Shown: positions 10,801 through 24,045 of the stretch, piece after piece | How positions within the stretch are numbered: position 1 is the first letter of the stretch | Layout of the letters: each line of letters begins with the position of its first letter | Origin: Ulva prolifera | Taxonomy: Eukaryota; Chlorophyta; Ulvophyceae; Ulvales; Ulvaceae | DNA length: 64,000 nt | Direction of reading: 5' to 3' | Assembly (NCBI GenBank): GCA_023078555.1 | Contig: CM041200.1 | Location: forward strand, 2,364,001-2,428,000 | Made by a program: the position numbers and the translations under genes | Notes under the pieces: model-generated | Database searches by the model: none | What the model was told of the DNA's origin: nothing | The model's input: only the letters and a program-made list of their open reading frames with translations

Positions 10801-13800
10801 CACAGCATCTTCAGACAGCACAATCCGCATCTGGAACTTGGCCACTCATCAGCAGCTGTGTGCACTCCCCCCTGCTGCGTGGCGATTACCATGGAGTGAA
10901 GGTGGGGCTGCGTCCGGGCGCAAGAAGGTGATGCATGCAGATATGAATTCGAGGCACCTGGTGAGGCGGTCCTATGTGTGCAATGCCATCCTCTGCAGGA
11001 CGATGTGGCATGTGGCTTCAGCAGTGGCGTAGTCCGGATCTTCCATGTACCGACAACCAGCTTGATCAAAGAATTCAAGCTCCATCGATGTGGTGTGAAG
11101 CAGGTGGGTTGAAGCCACTCCTCAGCAGCTCGTGCATGGGTTGGTACCCACCAGCACAACAGGTAATGCTTCACCTGCTGTGCAGATCATGTTCTCTCCG
11201 GACGGTGAGCGGCTGCTATCGCTGGGGCATGATGGATACATCCACGTCCATGATGTGCTTCAAGTCTACCTGCCCAGTAAAGTCCTTGCACTGGCGCCTG
11301 CAAAGGTGCAAAGCGCTGTCATGGCAATGTCGGGTGATGGGGAGATGCTGGCTGCATCTGTGCGCATCGCAGGCCAGACCTTCTCCTCCATCCTGCTGTA
11401 CTCAGGTGTGACACCACCACTGACTTCCTTGTGCTGTTGGGTCCCAGCTTGTTGCAGCACCCCTGCCTGTCTGTTGTTGCAAGCATGATGCTGCCTATGT
11501 GCATCAGTATAGGTGCGTCTGGGTTGCAGGTCCACAGCTCAAACCAAAGCTGAAAGTAGAGACTGAGGCCCCGGCGTTTGATTGCCTTGCGTTCACAGCG
11601 GACGGACATTTGTGGGCCGCAACGTCAGATCACAAGCTGGAGAAGTACTGCTGCAGCAGCGGCAAGCTGCTGGAAATTGTCAACGCTCTGCATCGCGACA
11701 CCATACACACCCTGACTGCTCATCCTGGAGCTCCATTCCTCCTGACCGGTGGATATGATTGCCTGCTGAAGGTTTGGGACGTATCCAGGTGTGTCCTCCG
11801 GCCTTACCTATGACTGGGCCAAGCCACTCATGCATACATGCCGGGTGTGCTGAGGCCTTGCACGCTGGGCTCACTCGAGGCGCAGGCTCGGTGCAGGTCT
11901 GAACGAACCCCAAATGCGAAGGCTGGAACACCGCACCAGACGTTTGTTGGCCACTCAGGCGCAGTGATGGCTGCAGTGCAGACTGGAGACACGCTGATCA
12001 CTGCTGATGCCTTGGACTGCATCCTGTTTTGGAAATGCAAGAGTGTCATCCCGCCAGTCATACCTTCAGCAGAAGATAGCATTGTCGTCCAGGAGAATAT
12101 CTCATCAAACCTGCCGGCTGCAGCATGCCGCTCTCATCCAGGTTTGCTGCTTCAAGGCCAGTCACGAACAGAATCCTGAGGTCACGGATTGGGGCTGCAT
12201 GCATGCATGCAGCTGATCGATGTGCCATCAACTGCCACCGAGCGTGCTGGTGTCGTGCAGCTGTGCCAGAACAAGCAGCACCTTCCGCCACCGAAGCACC
12301 CGAGGAGCCCCGCTGCAGCCGCATCGTTCCTGAACCCTCGGCGACTGCGCTTGCGCCCCCGACCGTTGGCACCGCAGCTGCCCCCTATCTGTCCATGCCC
12401 TGTGCCCCGGCAGCCGCACCCTCCGCGTCGAGTGCCACTGCGCCTCAGCCGGCGTGTGACCGCGTCATCGGCATGGCTCACGAGCACCCTCATACGTCGG
12501 CGTGGCTGCCGGCCCAGGGACTGCTGCTGTATGCAGTGGACAATGTTGTGGTTGTCGATGACCTGCGCAGCCGGCGGCAGAAGCTGCTGGTGCACAATCA
12601 GCAGGCCATCACGGCATTGGCGGTGGTCGGTGGTAAGAGTGCGGTCATCGCATCCGCTTCGAGGTGAGACACTGGCACCATTGCTCGTGGTAGTAGCCAG
12701 CAGCGTCACTAGTTCAAGCTCATGATGCCTAACCACCACGTTCCTGGCGTTCATCATTGACTCAGTCGTGCTGCATGAATCGTGGACAGGGCCAATCTGG
12801 CACGGGCATGCTGGGCTCGGTGTGTGTGAAGAGCCACTCCACAAGGGTCCGTGATGCTGGAAAGCAGCACTGCAGATGGTATTGCTGACGATGCTGATGT
12901 CTGCAGGAAAGGCGTCCACAGTGACAGTGCCACGGCGGACGTCTGCGTGTGGGACATCGTGCTGGGCACGTGCTGCGCGGTGCTGTCGTACCACCCCACC
13001 GCAGTGCAGGCGCTGGCGTTCAGCCGGGAAGGTACCTGGCTGGTGAGCGTTGGGCGCGCCCCAGAGCGCTCCGTCGTGCTGTGGGACGTTGCGACCGGTT
13101 CAGCGGTTGCCGTCGGCCGCACTGAGCAGCCGACGGTGGGCTTGGCGTGGCGCTACGGCGTTGCCATGCCCGAATTTGTGACGGTCGGGGAGGGGGGCGC
13201 TATGCAGTGGAAGCTGGAGCCGACCCACCTGTCCCAGCACCCCCTTGGCTTGCCAGTGGTGCGCTGCTGAACTGCACGGACTTACCAGCCTCGGTGGGGG
13301 GGCATAGCTGGTGGCACGTTGTTGTGCTCTGATCTCTGCTGATCCTTCTGCAACATCCGGAGAATGGATTTCCAGAGTGGATTGGTATGTCTGGTTGCAG
13401 GGCATGGCTCCGGGTGGTTGCTCGGCCGTTGCGTGTACGGCCGGGAGCGGGGACTTCCTGGGTGACCACGACGGTGGCGTGTGGCACATCGGCACCAGCC
13501 CTGACGCCGGCGCCTGCCACCAGCGCATCATCCACCTGCCGGGGTCCGAGATCCAAGGAATCACGGCGGCCGACAACACTGTGGTGCTGACCACAACATG
13601 CCACTCTGTGCATGTATTCCAGCGCACGGAGGGCGGCTGGACCCAGCAGGAACAGGTGCGGCGTCACCTCACAGCGTCAAGACCCCCGCAGTCGGTCATG
13701 CGATCACTAGCATTGCCGCTGTTCACTCTGGCGACCCCTCAGATGTGGCAGGCCGGCAGCTGCGTCAGGCAGCGCGTGCATCTACTATGCCATCCCAAGG

Positions 13801-15291
13801 CATGAGTGCGAGCAATGGTCATGTGGTGGTGCGGCTGCAGGTCGAAGTAGACGCGCCGGTGCTGGCGGCGACGTTCAGCGACGACCTCGCGGAGGGGGTC
13901 GTGGCAACCCGGGCTGCGACGCTGTGGCACGTCGACCTGCAGGCGCGCCGGCGCACTCCCCTCATCTCAGGCCACCCGGACACAATCCGTGCCTTTGCGA
14001 CCTGCGCGGATGACCCAACCGCTGTCGCGACCTCGTGCCAGGACGGGCTGCTGCGTGTGTGGCAGATATCGGCCTCTGATGTGCGCTATCCGGCCTCTTA
14101 ACAGGCTCAACCCTCTTCTGCTGCTGATTCGACTGCGTGTGACGGCACCTTCTCTGACAGCCCGCTGCAGGATTGATGACATATGCCACACTGTAGTTCC
14201 AGTTGCGCACCGATTTCAAAATCCAGCTAAGACTTCTGGATTTGTGGCTGTGCTGATCTCTGGTGGCGTGCAGGCAGCACCGGGCATGGAGTTTGAGCTG
14301 CCAGTCCCTGGCTCAGCCTGCGCGTTTTCGCCGTCTGGTGCAGGGCTCGCAGCCGGCTGCATGGACGGCTCACTGCGCATGTTTGACCTGATGGGCGGCC
14401 GCGTGCTCTGGGCGGCCGAGCGCCACGGTGCGCCTGTGGTGGCTGTCACAATCGTGCAGGCTCAGTGCGCACCAGCTGCAGACGGCAGCGGGGTGGGCGT
14501 GACCTCCTGCATTGCCACAGCGTCACGCGATGGGGTCGTTGCGGTGAGTGACCTGGACACAGGCGACCTTGTGGCGCACTCGCAGGAGCTGAAGGGCTGC
14601 CTGCAAGGGCAGCCGCTGGATGCGCTGGTGGTGTCGCCTGGCAATGGGTGCCTTCTGGCTGCAGCATGGGGGGGTGGGTGTAGTATCTGCACCACCCCCG
14701 GGCCACAGCAGCAGCTGTGTCTCGTCGCTCAGTACAAGCCGCCATGTCCGGACCACCCAGTCGAGGTTTGCATCCTCCCTTGCCCGCCGTTCGCGCCCGT
14801 GATGAGTGGCTGTGGTGCTTGAAGCTGAATCCGTCGATTGTCTGATACTGCAAGACCGACTGCTCACCATGGATTGAGCCAGCAGCTATCAACTGGATGG
14901 ATTGCGACGTGCTCGTGCAGATTTCAGATGGAGTTCTGCTTTGCAGGAGGCGCCTGCGTGCGTGGCGTTTGTGCCATCGAATCCCGTCACAGTTCTGTAT
15001 ACATGTCCGAAGCTGCAGGGCCAGATCGTCGTCTTTGATCACCGGACGAGCTCGGTCATGCATACCATCGATCTCACTCAGGGCATCTGCAGCCTGTCTG
15101 TCCGTCAAGACGGACGCATGATTGCTGCAGGAGGGGTCAATGGCACGATTTTCCTGGTGGACCAGCAGTCTGTGTCGTGGACAGAGCTGCATGGACACTG
15201 TGGCCCAGTGCATGCGTCCGCGTTTGGTGCTTGCGGGACATACCTGCTCACTGGGTCCCGTTCAACGATGATGCAGTGGAACCGAATGTAA
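7891..15291 (+). CDS. WDR90: POC16/WDR90 homologue: CFA20 (DUF667) domain plus WD40 repeats, centriolar/ciliary
   Basis: About 19 exons. The first four (7891-8040, 8147-8269, 8352-8462, about 8556-8710) encode a CFA20/DUF667 domain starting ARVAWQHPYVSVFKLC, with SGSVPAANYVQLPKTKG and RISLSNIYKP, as in human WDR90 and Chlamydomonas POC16. Exon 5 (8798-9082) and the start of exon 6 (9203-9444) encode a linker, partly proline-rich. WD40 blades follow in exons 9532-9908, about 10110-10478, 10670-10857, 10941-11103, 11186-11405, 11530-11788, 11897-12141, 12261-12663, 12907-13258, 13401-13655, about 13660-14086, 14275-14765 and 14947-15291; examples are MIRIWDVPSGK and STIRIWNLATHQ. By this model the protein is about 1,700 residues, close to human WDR90. 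The family acts in the inner scaffold of the centriole. The junction near 13655 is unresolved. Confidence 0.88.
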
Positions 15292-16140
15292 AGCCGGTGC
15301 CATTGTTGTTGTGTGGGATTTGTTCCTTACTGGCATGCTGTACGGCACCCACACGCAGCTGTGACTGACATCGTGATAGCAACGCCACACGCTGACACTG
15401 CCTGGATTATTCTTGAATTTGCGCTTCCCCCGAGAGATCACGCTTGAACCGATGGGCAACACTTGATTGTCAACATATCTCCACATCTGTCACTCATGCA
15501 GCACCACCCAACAGTGTATACCTGAAGGTTTTCTATGTCAGCATTGTGTAGCGGAACCTAGACTAACTCCTGTCGGCACATCGTCACGACCTGATCTTGT
15601 GCAGCTATGGGCTTGTCAGCATGCAAGTATGTAGTATTCTACATGAGCAAGAGGCACTGACTTGATATGGTTCATTCGAGGGTGACAGCTTGGATCCGTA
15701 AACAGCTACATATTCACGTACACTTAGCTCGTTGAACTGTGGACCTGCGAACGCAGTGGGCTTGCTGGTTGGGGATTCTTGCACGTCCTGTCCGACACCT
15801 GCATGGCCCCAATGCACACCATTCCAACACTCGGAACGCACGAGGACAAAGCAGGCCGCGATGCACCCATACGGAAGTTCAAGCGATCGTTTCTTGACAG
15901 GGATCATGCTTCTGCGGATTTGCCGGATGGCAGGCAAGCCAGCCAGTGCGGCCCACGTCAGGATGGAAGCGCGACACAAGCGTAGCTACCTGACAAAAGA
16001 AATGGGGCCTTTACAAACCTAGAATCTAGCCAGCATGGCACCGTGCGCAACCCACTGTACATGCTGTGTGTTGTGTTCTGAAGTGGCGTGAGTCATAGCG
16101 ACACAGATGCGCACCCCAAGATCATCGAGCACAACCACAT
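15292..16140. other. Intergenic between two ciliary genes
   Basis: No exon with family signal. It may contain the unresolved first exon and promoter of the CFAP92-like gene. Confidence 0.4.
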
Positions 16141-19100
16141 GGATTCAGGAAAAAGAAAGCTCAAAAACCAGAAGTTCCAGAGACTGATGGAGAAACTTCT
16201 CAGGTGGTTGTGCTGAGGTGAGTTCACTAACTGTGCGTAGCAAGCAGAAGATGTTCACCCACTGTTTGGTGTATTCACAAGCGCAAGATGTGCGACTGTC
16301 AGCTTTGAATAAATATGCATCTGCGCTTTCCATCCAGGCTGGTAGCATCATTTCAGCTGCGCAATGGTGCGGGGGAACATGAGTCCTCGGGCCAGGAAGC
16401 ATCACCAGCAGAAGCCAAGGGGCCCCAGCCACCAGTCGTCCAAGTTGAATACGTTCCATTGGGTCAGTCAGAAATGGTCAGACAAGTGGCAGATGCCGGT
16501 ACGGAAGGGCTGCACAGGCAGGTGTCGCATGTTGCATACGCTGTGATCACAGAGGAGCTTGTGCGCAGCCATGCCCCAGCTTTCCAGTTGCCTCTGCAAG
16601 TACGCCTGCTGCAGCCAGGCACGCAGGGCGAGGCTGGGCCACCCCATCTCGCATCAGCAGGTCTTCTATTGGATCTCGCCAGCTTGCTCCTCGGCGAAAC
16701 GGAGTGCTTGCAGCAGTGGTCAACCTCAAGTGAGCACCTGCCAGTGCCTCCTGAATTGGCGCAGCACATCTCCTCGGCTTGCGTCACAGCCCACTGCTGT
16801 GAGTACATCCAGCCAGAAAGCGTGGATGACCCATTGGAGGCACAACATCCACACCCGTTCCTGCCACCTGTCCTGTTGACAAATCTGGCTCCGATTGTCC
16901 TGCAGTGCCCGCGGGCATGGGACCTCCCAGACATGCCTGCGACACCTGAGAATCTGGAATCGGGCTGTTACCGCTGCTGCCTTCGTTTCCGTCTGCCAGC
17001 TCATGAGGACTGGCAAACCATTCCTGCTGTCAACCTGGGGGGCTGGTCAAGTCAGCAGGGCCCCCTAGATGCCTGTGACCCATGCGACCCACCTCTACGC
17101 AAGCGCTGCCTCGCTTTCCCTCAGTCGTTTGTTATCTTTACATGCGATCTGGACCTGCCAAAATTCCTGGACGCATGCTTGTCTGAACCGTTGGTGGTGG
17201 AGGTCCACGACCGCGACGCCAAGCCGGTGGAACTCAAGATAGCCATGCCCAAAGAACCTTTCCCAGAGCCTCCACCAGCGCCACCAGACCCCATCGAGGA
17301 GCCCCCAGCACAGTCTGCTAAAGGAGACAAAGTGTGCCCTGCCCCTCCCCTACATCTTGCTGCTCCCATTAACAGACACGTTGCTGACGGCGTGCTGTAC
17401 AGAAGGGGAAAGGTGCTAGCAAGGCAGCAGCGCCGCTGCCGGAGCCCGAGGCGGAAGAGGAGCCCGTGGAGCTTCCACCCCCGGACTTTGCGCCGCTGGC
17501 AGGCGAGTACGTGTGCGGCCGTGTCCTCCTGCAGCTCGCACCCCTCACACGCGGCCTCGTGACGGTGCAGTTCGACCAGACGATCCAGCCGCACACGACC
17601 GTGCAGTCCAGCGGTGGGCTCGACTGGACACAGCGCCCGGGGGCGTACATGCAGGCTCAGAGTCGGCTGCAAGCCTCCCTCAGGTGCAGGCGCCTGGCCG
17701 CGTGGCTGCTTGTTGGCTCGTGCGTTTGGCACGCCGCAGACCTGCACCGGCACGGCACGGTGCATGGGAATCGATGGCGGAATGGCGGAATGCAGACCAC
17801 TGGTGCGGCCTGCGCAGGTGTGCCACGGCGCTGGCGGAGCTGGGAGTCGACCGGCCGAGGCCGTTTTCGAGGGCGCTGTTTGTGATGGGCCACGCGGACT
17901 CTGTCATGTTTCACGTCGTGGAGGACTGCGTGCGCCTCCACAACGCCAAGGTCCTGGGACTGCTGCCAGAGGCAGAGGGGGTGATGGAGCCTGAGCACGA
18001 CGTGCCGCTTGCACTTGGTGCGTTGGCCCGCATCCGCACGGGGCAGCATGGGCTGGCTGAACCGGTGGGCTAGGCCGCAGGGTGATGGAGCCGCTCCACA
18101 AGTTCAAGTTGTGAACCATGCATATGACAGCACTGCGCACACTTGGCCGAGACCTGGCGACATTGCGATGCATATGTGTCTGTAGACACGGCGATCATGT
18201 GAGCGGCAGTCCGGTGCAGGTAGTGAGGCCTCAGAGGCAGGCGAGGAGGAGGGTGATCTGCCGGCAGGGCTGCAGCGGCACCTGGATGGCTGCGACGGCC
18301 TCACCCCGGAGCTCCTGCAGGCGCTGTCAACGCACCAGCTGGAAGCGAGCGCAGCTGCAGACACATCCCTGGACGTCCTCACTGGTGTGCCCGCCTGACA
18401 CCTGCACAACGCAGGTGCCCTCCTGCTGTGCTGTTCACAGTGCAGCGCCAACTGGCATGCATTCGGCAGTTTGGAGTGCCCCGTGCAGGCTTCCACCTGG
18501 TTGACAGCAAGCAGCGGATGATCGTCGTGGAGGGCCTTGTTGATCAAGCCATGCAGGCGCTCATTGTGCAGGTGCGTTGCTGGGGCACTGCGTTTGACCT
18601 GCGGGCCATGTAGACTGCGAGCCTGTTGACCGTTGTGTGTGCGTGTGACAGGTGGCGGAGTGGGCGCTGAGCACGCGGGAGGCGCCGCCGGAGGGGCAGC
18701 CGCGGCGGGCGTTCTGCAACCAGGACCTGCTGTTCCCAGAGCGCGCGTACCACACCCTCGGTGTGGGGCTGTGGATTGCAAAGATGCGGGCACCTCTCAA
18801 GCGGCTGCTACGGCTGCCGGCCACCTTCACTCGTGGCCAGGTTGCCTCTTGTGCCTCTTGCCCTGGCCTTGCCCCAAAGCTGCATGTCACCTGAGGCGCC
18901 TTGATCTCAACAGCAATGCTAGACTGATCCGACGCAGCTCAGGGCACAGTGGAGCTGGCTTATTCTTAGATAATCCACGCTGGTTCATTTGACGGGGCTG
19001 GCGGGCTCAGCGGCACTGCCTCCGCCGCTGTGCTGAGCGCAGGCGAGGTGTGCAGGTGCGGCCGGAGTGCAAGGAGGGCCTGCGCCGGGTGGGCTGCCTG

Positions 19101-21373
19101 CAGAGCATGCAGTGGGCCCGCCAGCTGCACGGCCTGGCGCTGTGGCCGACGGCGCTGCACCTCAGCCTGCTCGACCGCAAGTTCGGCGGCGCGCTGACGC
19201 GCGCGGACACGCTGGGCGTGGACGGGGCGGAAGAGGACGAGGGCGGCGCGGCCTCCGCGCAGCCGCCGCTGCTGGTGCTGCTGGAGGATGACGCGCCCCC
19301 GGGCCGGCGCCTTGGTGGCGGTGGCGCGATGTCCAGGTCACACGGCAGGTGCGGAGGGTGGCATGGCGCCACCCGCCCTGCGGCAACGCCCGTTGAACCT
19401 GCCGACGTCTTGTTGCCACAGTGTGTGGTGCGTGCGTGTGCGTTATGCTGGCCACACCATTTATCACCATTCATGTCGCCGCTCGCTTCCATGGCGCTCA
19501 ATATCCCAGGGGAACCCCGGAGAGAGAGCGAGCCATGGGGCGCACACATGTCAACAGCACAGGGCTGCCAGTGCTTGGGCCGCCGCTCTCACTGTAACGC
19601 ACCCGTGCCCTGCAGGCGCAGTGTGCGGCAGTCTGTTGAGAAGAAGCGGCAGCGGTACCGGCCCCTCACCCGTCCCCCCGTGGACTCACGGAACGCTGCC
19701 TTCGAGCTACGGCAGCTTGAGGCCGCCGCCCGCCGCAGCCAGCGCACCCTCAAGGTGCGCCCGTCGCTGCTGCGCTCCGTATATCCTGCACACCTGTAGT
19801 AACATGTTGCGTGCCCCCGCCACGGGCCGTGCTACTCGCAGTCCTGCTGGCGCATGAGTGCTTGCGTCTGGACATGGCAGGTTTACCCTGGGCATGCACG
19901 GCGGGCACCTTGCACGGTGTGCCTGTGAGGCTGTGGCACATTCCAGTCCTGCAGTGCTCAGTGTGGCTCACGCGACGGCGCTAGGGTCAGCGGCGATTGA
20001 ACATCTGGTGCAGGAGCTGCTGAAGGAGGCACAGGCCGGCATCGCATCCCGAGAGGCGGCAGCGGCGGCGCGGCGGCGGGCATGGAACGAATGGAACCCG
20101 CAGCGCGAGGCGCAGCGCCGCCTGTGCGAGCAGGTCGCGAGCGGTGAGATCTCGGCCGAGGAGCTTCAGCGCCGCCACACGGGCTGCCTGCCACAGGCGA
20201 GCCTGCAGCCTGGAACAATCCCCGCATGTGCCGCGCGCGAGCGTGGCTGGTACCCCCACCCTGACAAGTTTTCCTGGCCCTCAGTCAAGTCCCCGGCGGT
20301 GCGAGGCTCCTCCGGCAGCGGCATCGGCGGTGCCGCCGAGGGCTCAAATGCCGAGGGAGTCAGCATGGCGGCCTTGTGTGCTGTGCATGCTACGATTGCC
20401 AGAGCGGGCTGGGCGCTGTCCGCGCTTTTGCGCCTGGGCGTGCGCCTGTGGCCACAGGCCTGAGCGGTGCGGCAACGTGCTGCAGGAGCTGGCGAGGCAC
20501 CCGAAGCGGCCGGACGAGCTGCGCATCGAGCAGCTGCAGGAGCCGTGGGACGAATGCGCGCTGCAGAACGCTCTGCAGGTGCGGGGCCCGCTGGGCGGGG
20601 ACGGCCCGGACTTTGACACGTCGTGCGCCGTGCAGCCGCCGGCCTTGTTCAACAAGGACCCCGCCTTTGAGAGAAGCGTCTTCATCCCAGGTGCGTCACC
20701 TGCTGCCGGCTGTGCCCCGGCGTGGTGGGAGCTGTCAGGGCTGTCACTGGCGCACCCCTGGGACGCACGTGCGCTGACGCACCGGCTGTCCTGTGGAGCG
20801 TTACTGGCATGCACCTGAGCACACACATGGCATGCGTGGCCTTCTCAGCTCTAGGTCGGGTATGGGGGGACCTTTGGGGATCGCGATGGCACCCGGCGCG
20901 GCAGAGGCCCGCGGTCTGGGGGCAGAACCCACTGCTGTGCACACATGGAAGCGCTGACTTGTGCAGATGGCGGGGAGGAGGGCATGGCGGAGCAGGAGCG
21001 GCAGCGCGTGGAGGCAGAGCTGCAGGAGTGGCGCAACAAGGTGGTCGTTGCTGACCCTGCTTTCCACACCGGCGGCGCTCGCCTGCACAAACCCGGGCAG
21101 GTGGACCGCAGCCGCAACATGCTGCGGGGGCCGCCACAGAAGCTTGCGCTGCAGAAGACGTTCGTTCCCCCTGCTCCGATATCCATGTTCCTCGGGGAGG
21201 GTGATTCTGCACTGCGCAGCGCCATGGACACTGCGGGCGCCGGGGTCACTCTGGAGTCGTTGAAAGCCCGAGAAGCTGGATTTCGGAATGTGCTCGCCAA
21301 GGAAAAGCGAGCTGTACATAAGCCTGGGCTCGACCAGAGCTGGTATGCGAGCTTGCGAGATAAAGCAGAGTGA
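16141..21373 (+). CDS. CFAP92 (KIAA1257)-like cilia and flagella associated protein, tentative
   Basis: A chain of 12 or so exons in one transcription unit. Supported pieces include about 16141-16217, 16338-17331, 17403-17683, 17818-18017, 18220-18384, 18441-18571, 18652-18840, 19055-19348, 19616-19754, about 19960-20350, about 20491-20691 and about 20968-21373. The N-terminal junction reads TSQVVVL into RLVASFQLRNG. The middle has RALFVMGHADSVMFHVVED and a conserved-looking block with GVPRAGFHLVDSKQRMIVVE. The C-terminal third is helical and charged (EWNEWNPQREAQRRL, PDELRIEQLQEPWDE, FFNKDP-like motifs). This order resembles the CFAP92/KIAA1257 family from memory; no search was possible. The 5' end is uncertain. 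Its position right after POC16/WDR90 on the same strand favours a ciliary role. Confidence 0.6.
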
Positions 21374-23021
21374 GCGCCATGCGTGTGTGGGGCAAGCTGG
21401 TGTGGTACATCAAGGAAGCTTGTGGTCGGCAGCCACAGCCCTGCCACAATTTCAGGCCGTGGCAGTCTGGTGTGCATGGCCCGGGACTGATCTGGAACCG
21501 GTCACTCTGTGGGCAGCTGCATGGCGTACGAGTACCCGTTGGACCACGAGAGCTGTAGACATGTCTGCGCTGTTCAGTGACAGTGCTGCAAGCCCATGGC
21601 GGCGCCACTTACGGCCTTGCTCATCTACTGCAAAGTGTGTGGGCTCCGCACGCCCGCCACTCTGCGGCTGTGCTGGTATTGGTGCCCAAGCTACATGCAA
21701 CAGAGTCTACATGACATGGCAACCACGTGCCTATGTGACTGCGCTGGCCGCCCCTGTGGACCCATGCACCAGCGGCAGTGTCGATTGAGGCGGCTGACAC
21801 TGGTGTCATGCCACACAACACGCATGCCGCAATGCTCCGTGGACACAGCGATGTTAGACGAGCCGTTGCCAGGAGCAGGGCATGGCTTGTGGCCAAAGGT
21901 GTCCTGCGCTCTGCCTGGTCTGAGGCACTGGATCGCAGACCGTCACCGCACTCTGGAACAAGGGCACAGGCGTCACGTGGCAGGGCGCTAGAATCAGCTG
22001 AGGGGACCGGCATGCAGTTGGCTTGGGGTGCAGTACTTTTGGCGACAGGTCTCAAAGAAATCCCCATCCCAAACAAATGCGAAATGAACGCACCATCCGC
22101 AGATGCACAATGGAGTGCCATAGCAGCCTGGGTAAGGTGCAGTGTACAAGTTGCACGAGATAAACACCGCCCCCTGTGTGCTGCACAAGCTGACGGGCGC
22201 CAACCACACCCGGGCAGACCCGCCGACAGTTGGACCAAGAGCCCTGGCTGCTAATCGCAGTGCTCAGATCTTGGGTGAATTCGTACTTTGATGCTGCTGG
22301 AATCCACAGAGACGACGCTCGCTCTGGGCAGTCCTCCAGCAAGACAGTCCATGCAAACTCAGTGGAATGCCCGGGCCAATGCCCTGTAGCATTTACATTA
22401 CAGCACATCTGCTCAGAAGGTGTGTGAACTTGAGGCAGTAAGCCGAAGGGGCCTCGCCTGAGCGTTTCGAGGCAGTGAACATGGGGTAGCTGCTATGCCA
22501 CCACGAAATGTGACAGTTCAACACATATCTCGCCAGTTCAGCATGCTGCAGCACGCATGTTTGGACATGGCTTGCAGTTTCGCAGTGCATGCAAAGTCAA
22601 GTTCAAACGCGCACGTACTTGCTGCTGGGGTTGCCTATCAAACACGGAACTCAAGACAACGAAGCTGCAGAGACGACGTCTTAAAAGGGGTCTGGGCGTC
22701 GGGTGTCCATCGGAGTTGAGTTCGGAGTTGCGTGAAGTCTTCGGGCTTCGTCGCTTCATGTAATGACCGCGGCGTGTCTGACGGTGTCGCAGACCGTCTG
22801 GCACCAATGCATTGCCCCACGAAAAGTGGTGGGTCTGCCTCAAGCGATCCTGCCTTGCTATGAATTTCGCAGCAGCAGAGACACATCGGTCCGCGGCCGG
22901 CGTCACCGCTCTGTGATGCCAAAAATCACCAGCGACATGGGTTCATCGCTACACAGTTCTTGCGCCATTGATAGTTTCTCAGACCACTGATGCTTTGAAT
23001 TAGAAAAGTAGTTGTGCAATC
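21374..23021. other. Intergenic, nothing recognised
   Basis: Several open frames up to 205 codons occur on both strands (for example 21621-22238 minus and 21778-22254 plus), but they overlap each other and carry no family signal or splice-consistent continuation. Confidence 0.35.
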
Positions 23022-24045
23022 ATGAAGGCAGCAGTTCCGGTGGCTGCGTCTGCTGTAGGTTTCGGGGGTCTGCATCTGTTCTTGCGGCATGGACCATGCC
23101 ATAGCAGGCTGGAGAAAATGTACTCGCGGCGCAAAGCGCGCGGGCTGATACCATCAGCCGCGGAGCCGTCTGTGCTCGCGTCGCAAGCCTCATTTCGTGT
23201 GCTTAATGAAGTGCATAATGTGCTCGCGGTACGGGTCGCGAGCTCTGATGTTTTTGGCGATGCTGACGCGTGCTCGACGATTGTCTTGCGCGGCACTGGA
23301 CCGGTTGTCATAAGGTCGAACGTCCGCCCAATGATCAGGAGCAGTAATTGTGGGGCTGCTAATGAACATGCTGTCCCTGCAGGTCCCACTTGCAATTGTG
23401 TTGATGTTTGATCGGGCTCTGAACAAGGACACTATACATGGTTTCAACAGTCTAGCTCGAACACTGACCCTGGTCTCCGCTGGCTACTTTTTAGTTGATG
23501 GAACAGTTGTGTTGAAGAATTTGAAAGAGCACGGGCCTGAACCGCTTACGCATGCTGTGATCTGCATCACCTTCTTCGTGTACTCTGCCGTGCGGCAGCA
23601 GCTACAGTACTACGCACCAAGAGTCATATTCTTCGAGCTCAGTACACCATTTGTTCACCTGCGATGGTTTTTGTATTCTCTTGGACTTCAGAAAACCAAG
23701 CTTTACAAAGCAAATGGGCTAGCCATGATTTGCTCCTTCACTGTATGCCGCATGGTCTGGGGCACAAGTGCGCTACTTCTCTTCCCCATCGCCATAGCGC
23801 TCCCATCGCGTCTATCTGTGCAGCTGACAGCAGAACTTATTGCTCTTGCAGAGCTGCTCACGACTTTCCTGACATCGGCATACAAGTACCGGAAAAACCC
23901 ACCACTAGTGAAAAGCCCCATGGGCAAGGTTGCGAGCAGAATCATTGGGTTCATGGGTTGTGGAATTACTGTGTTGAATTATTTCTGGTACTACAAAATG
24001 ATGAGGGGTGCTTTCAAGGTGTTCTTCAAGAATAAAACAGCTTGA
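23022..24045 (+). CDS. TLC-domain multi-pass membrane protein (TLCD4/TMEM56-like)
   Basis: Two exons, 23022-23228 and 23383-24045, joined phase 0 to read NEVHNVLA into VPLAIVLMFDRALNK; about 290 residues. The TLC (TRAM/LAG1/CLN8) fold is indicated by several hydrophobic segments, LSTPFVHLRWFLYSLGLQ in the position of the family E/L-STPF-hLR motif, and the C-terminal NYFWYYKMMRGAFKVFF. The N-terminus (MKAAVPVAASAVGF) is a short hydrophobic lead, then a basic stretch (YSRRKARG). Ceramide synthases share the fold, but their Lag1 HH motif is absent, so a lipid-related role without that activity is more likely. Location is probably ER or another endomembrane. A diverged partial copy lies downstream at about 25,197-25,828. 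Confidence 0.8.

Noticed and set aside
12182-12994. 270-codon minus-strand ORF opposite POC16/WDR90
   Set aside because: It spans two exons and an intron of the plus-strand gene and has no family signal.
21374-23021. Protein-coding gene from ORFs at 21621-22238 (minus) or 21778-22254 (plus)
   Set aside because: The frames overlap each other, lack recognisable domains and have no splice-consistent neighbours.
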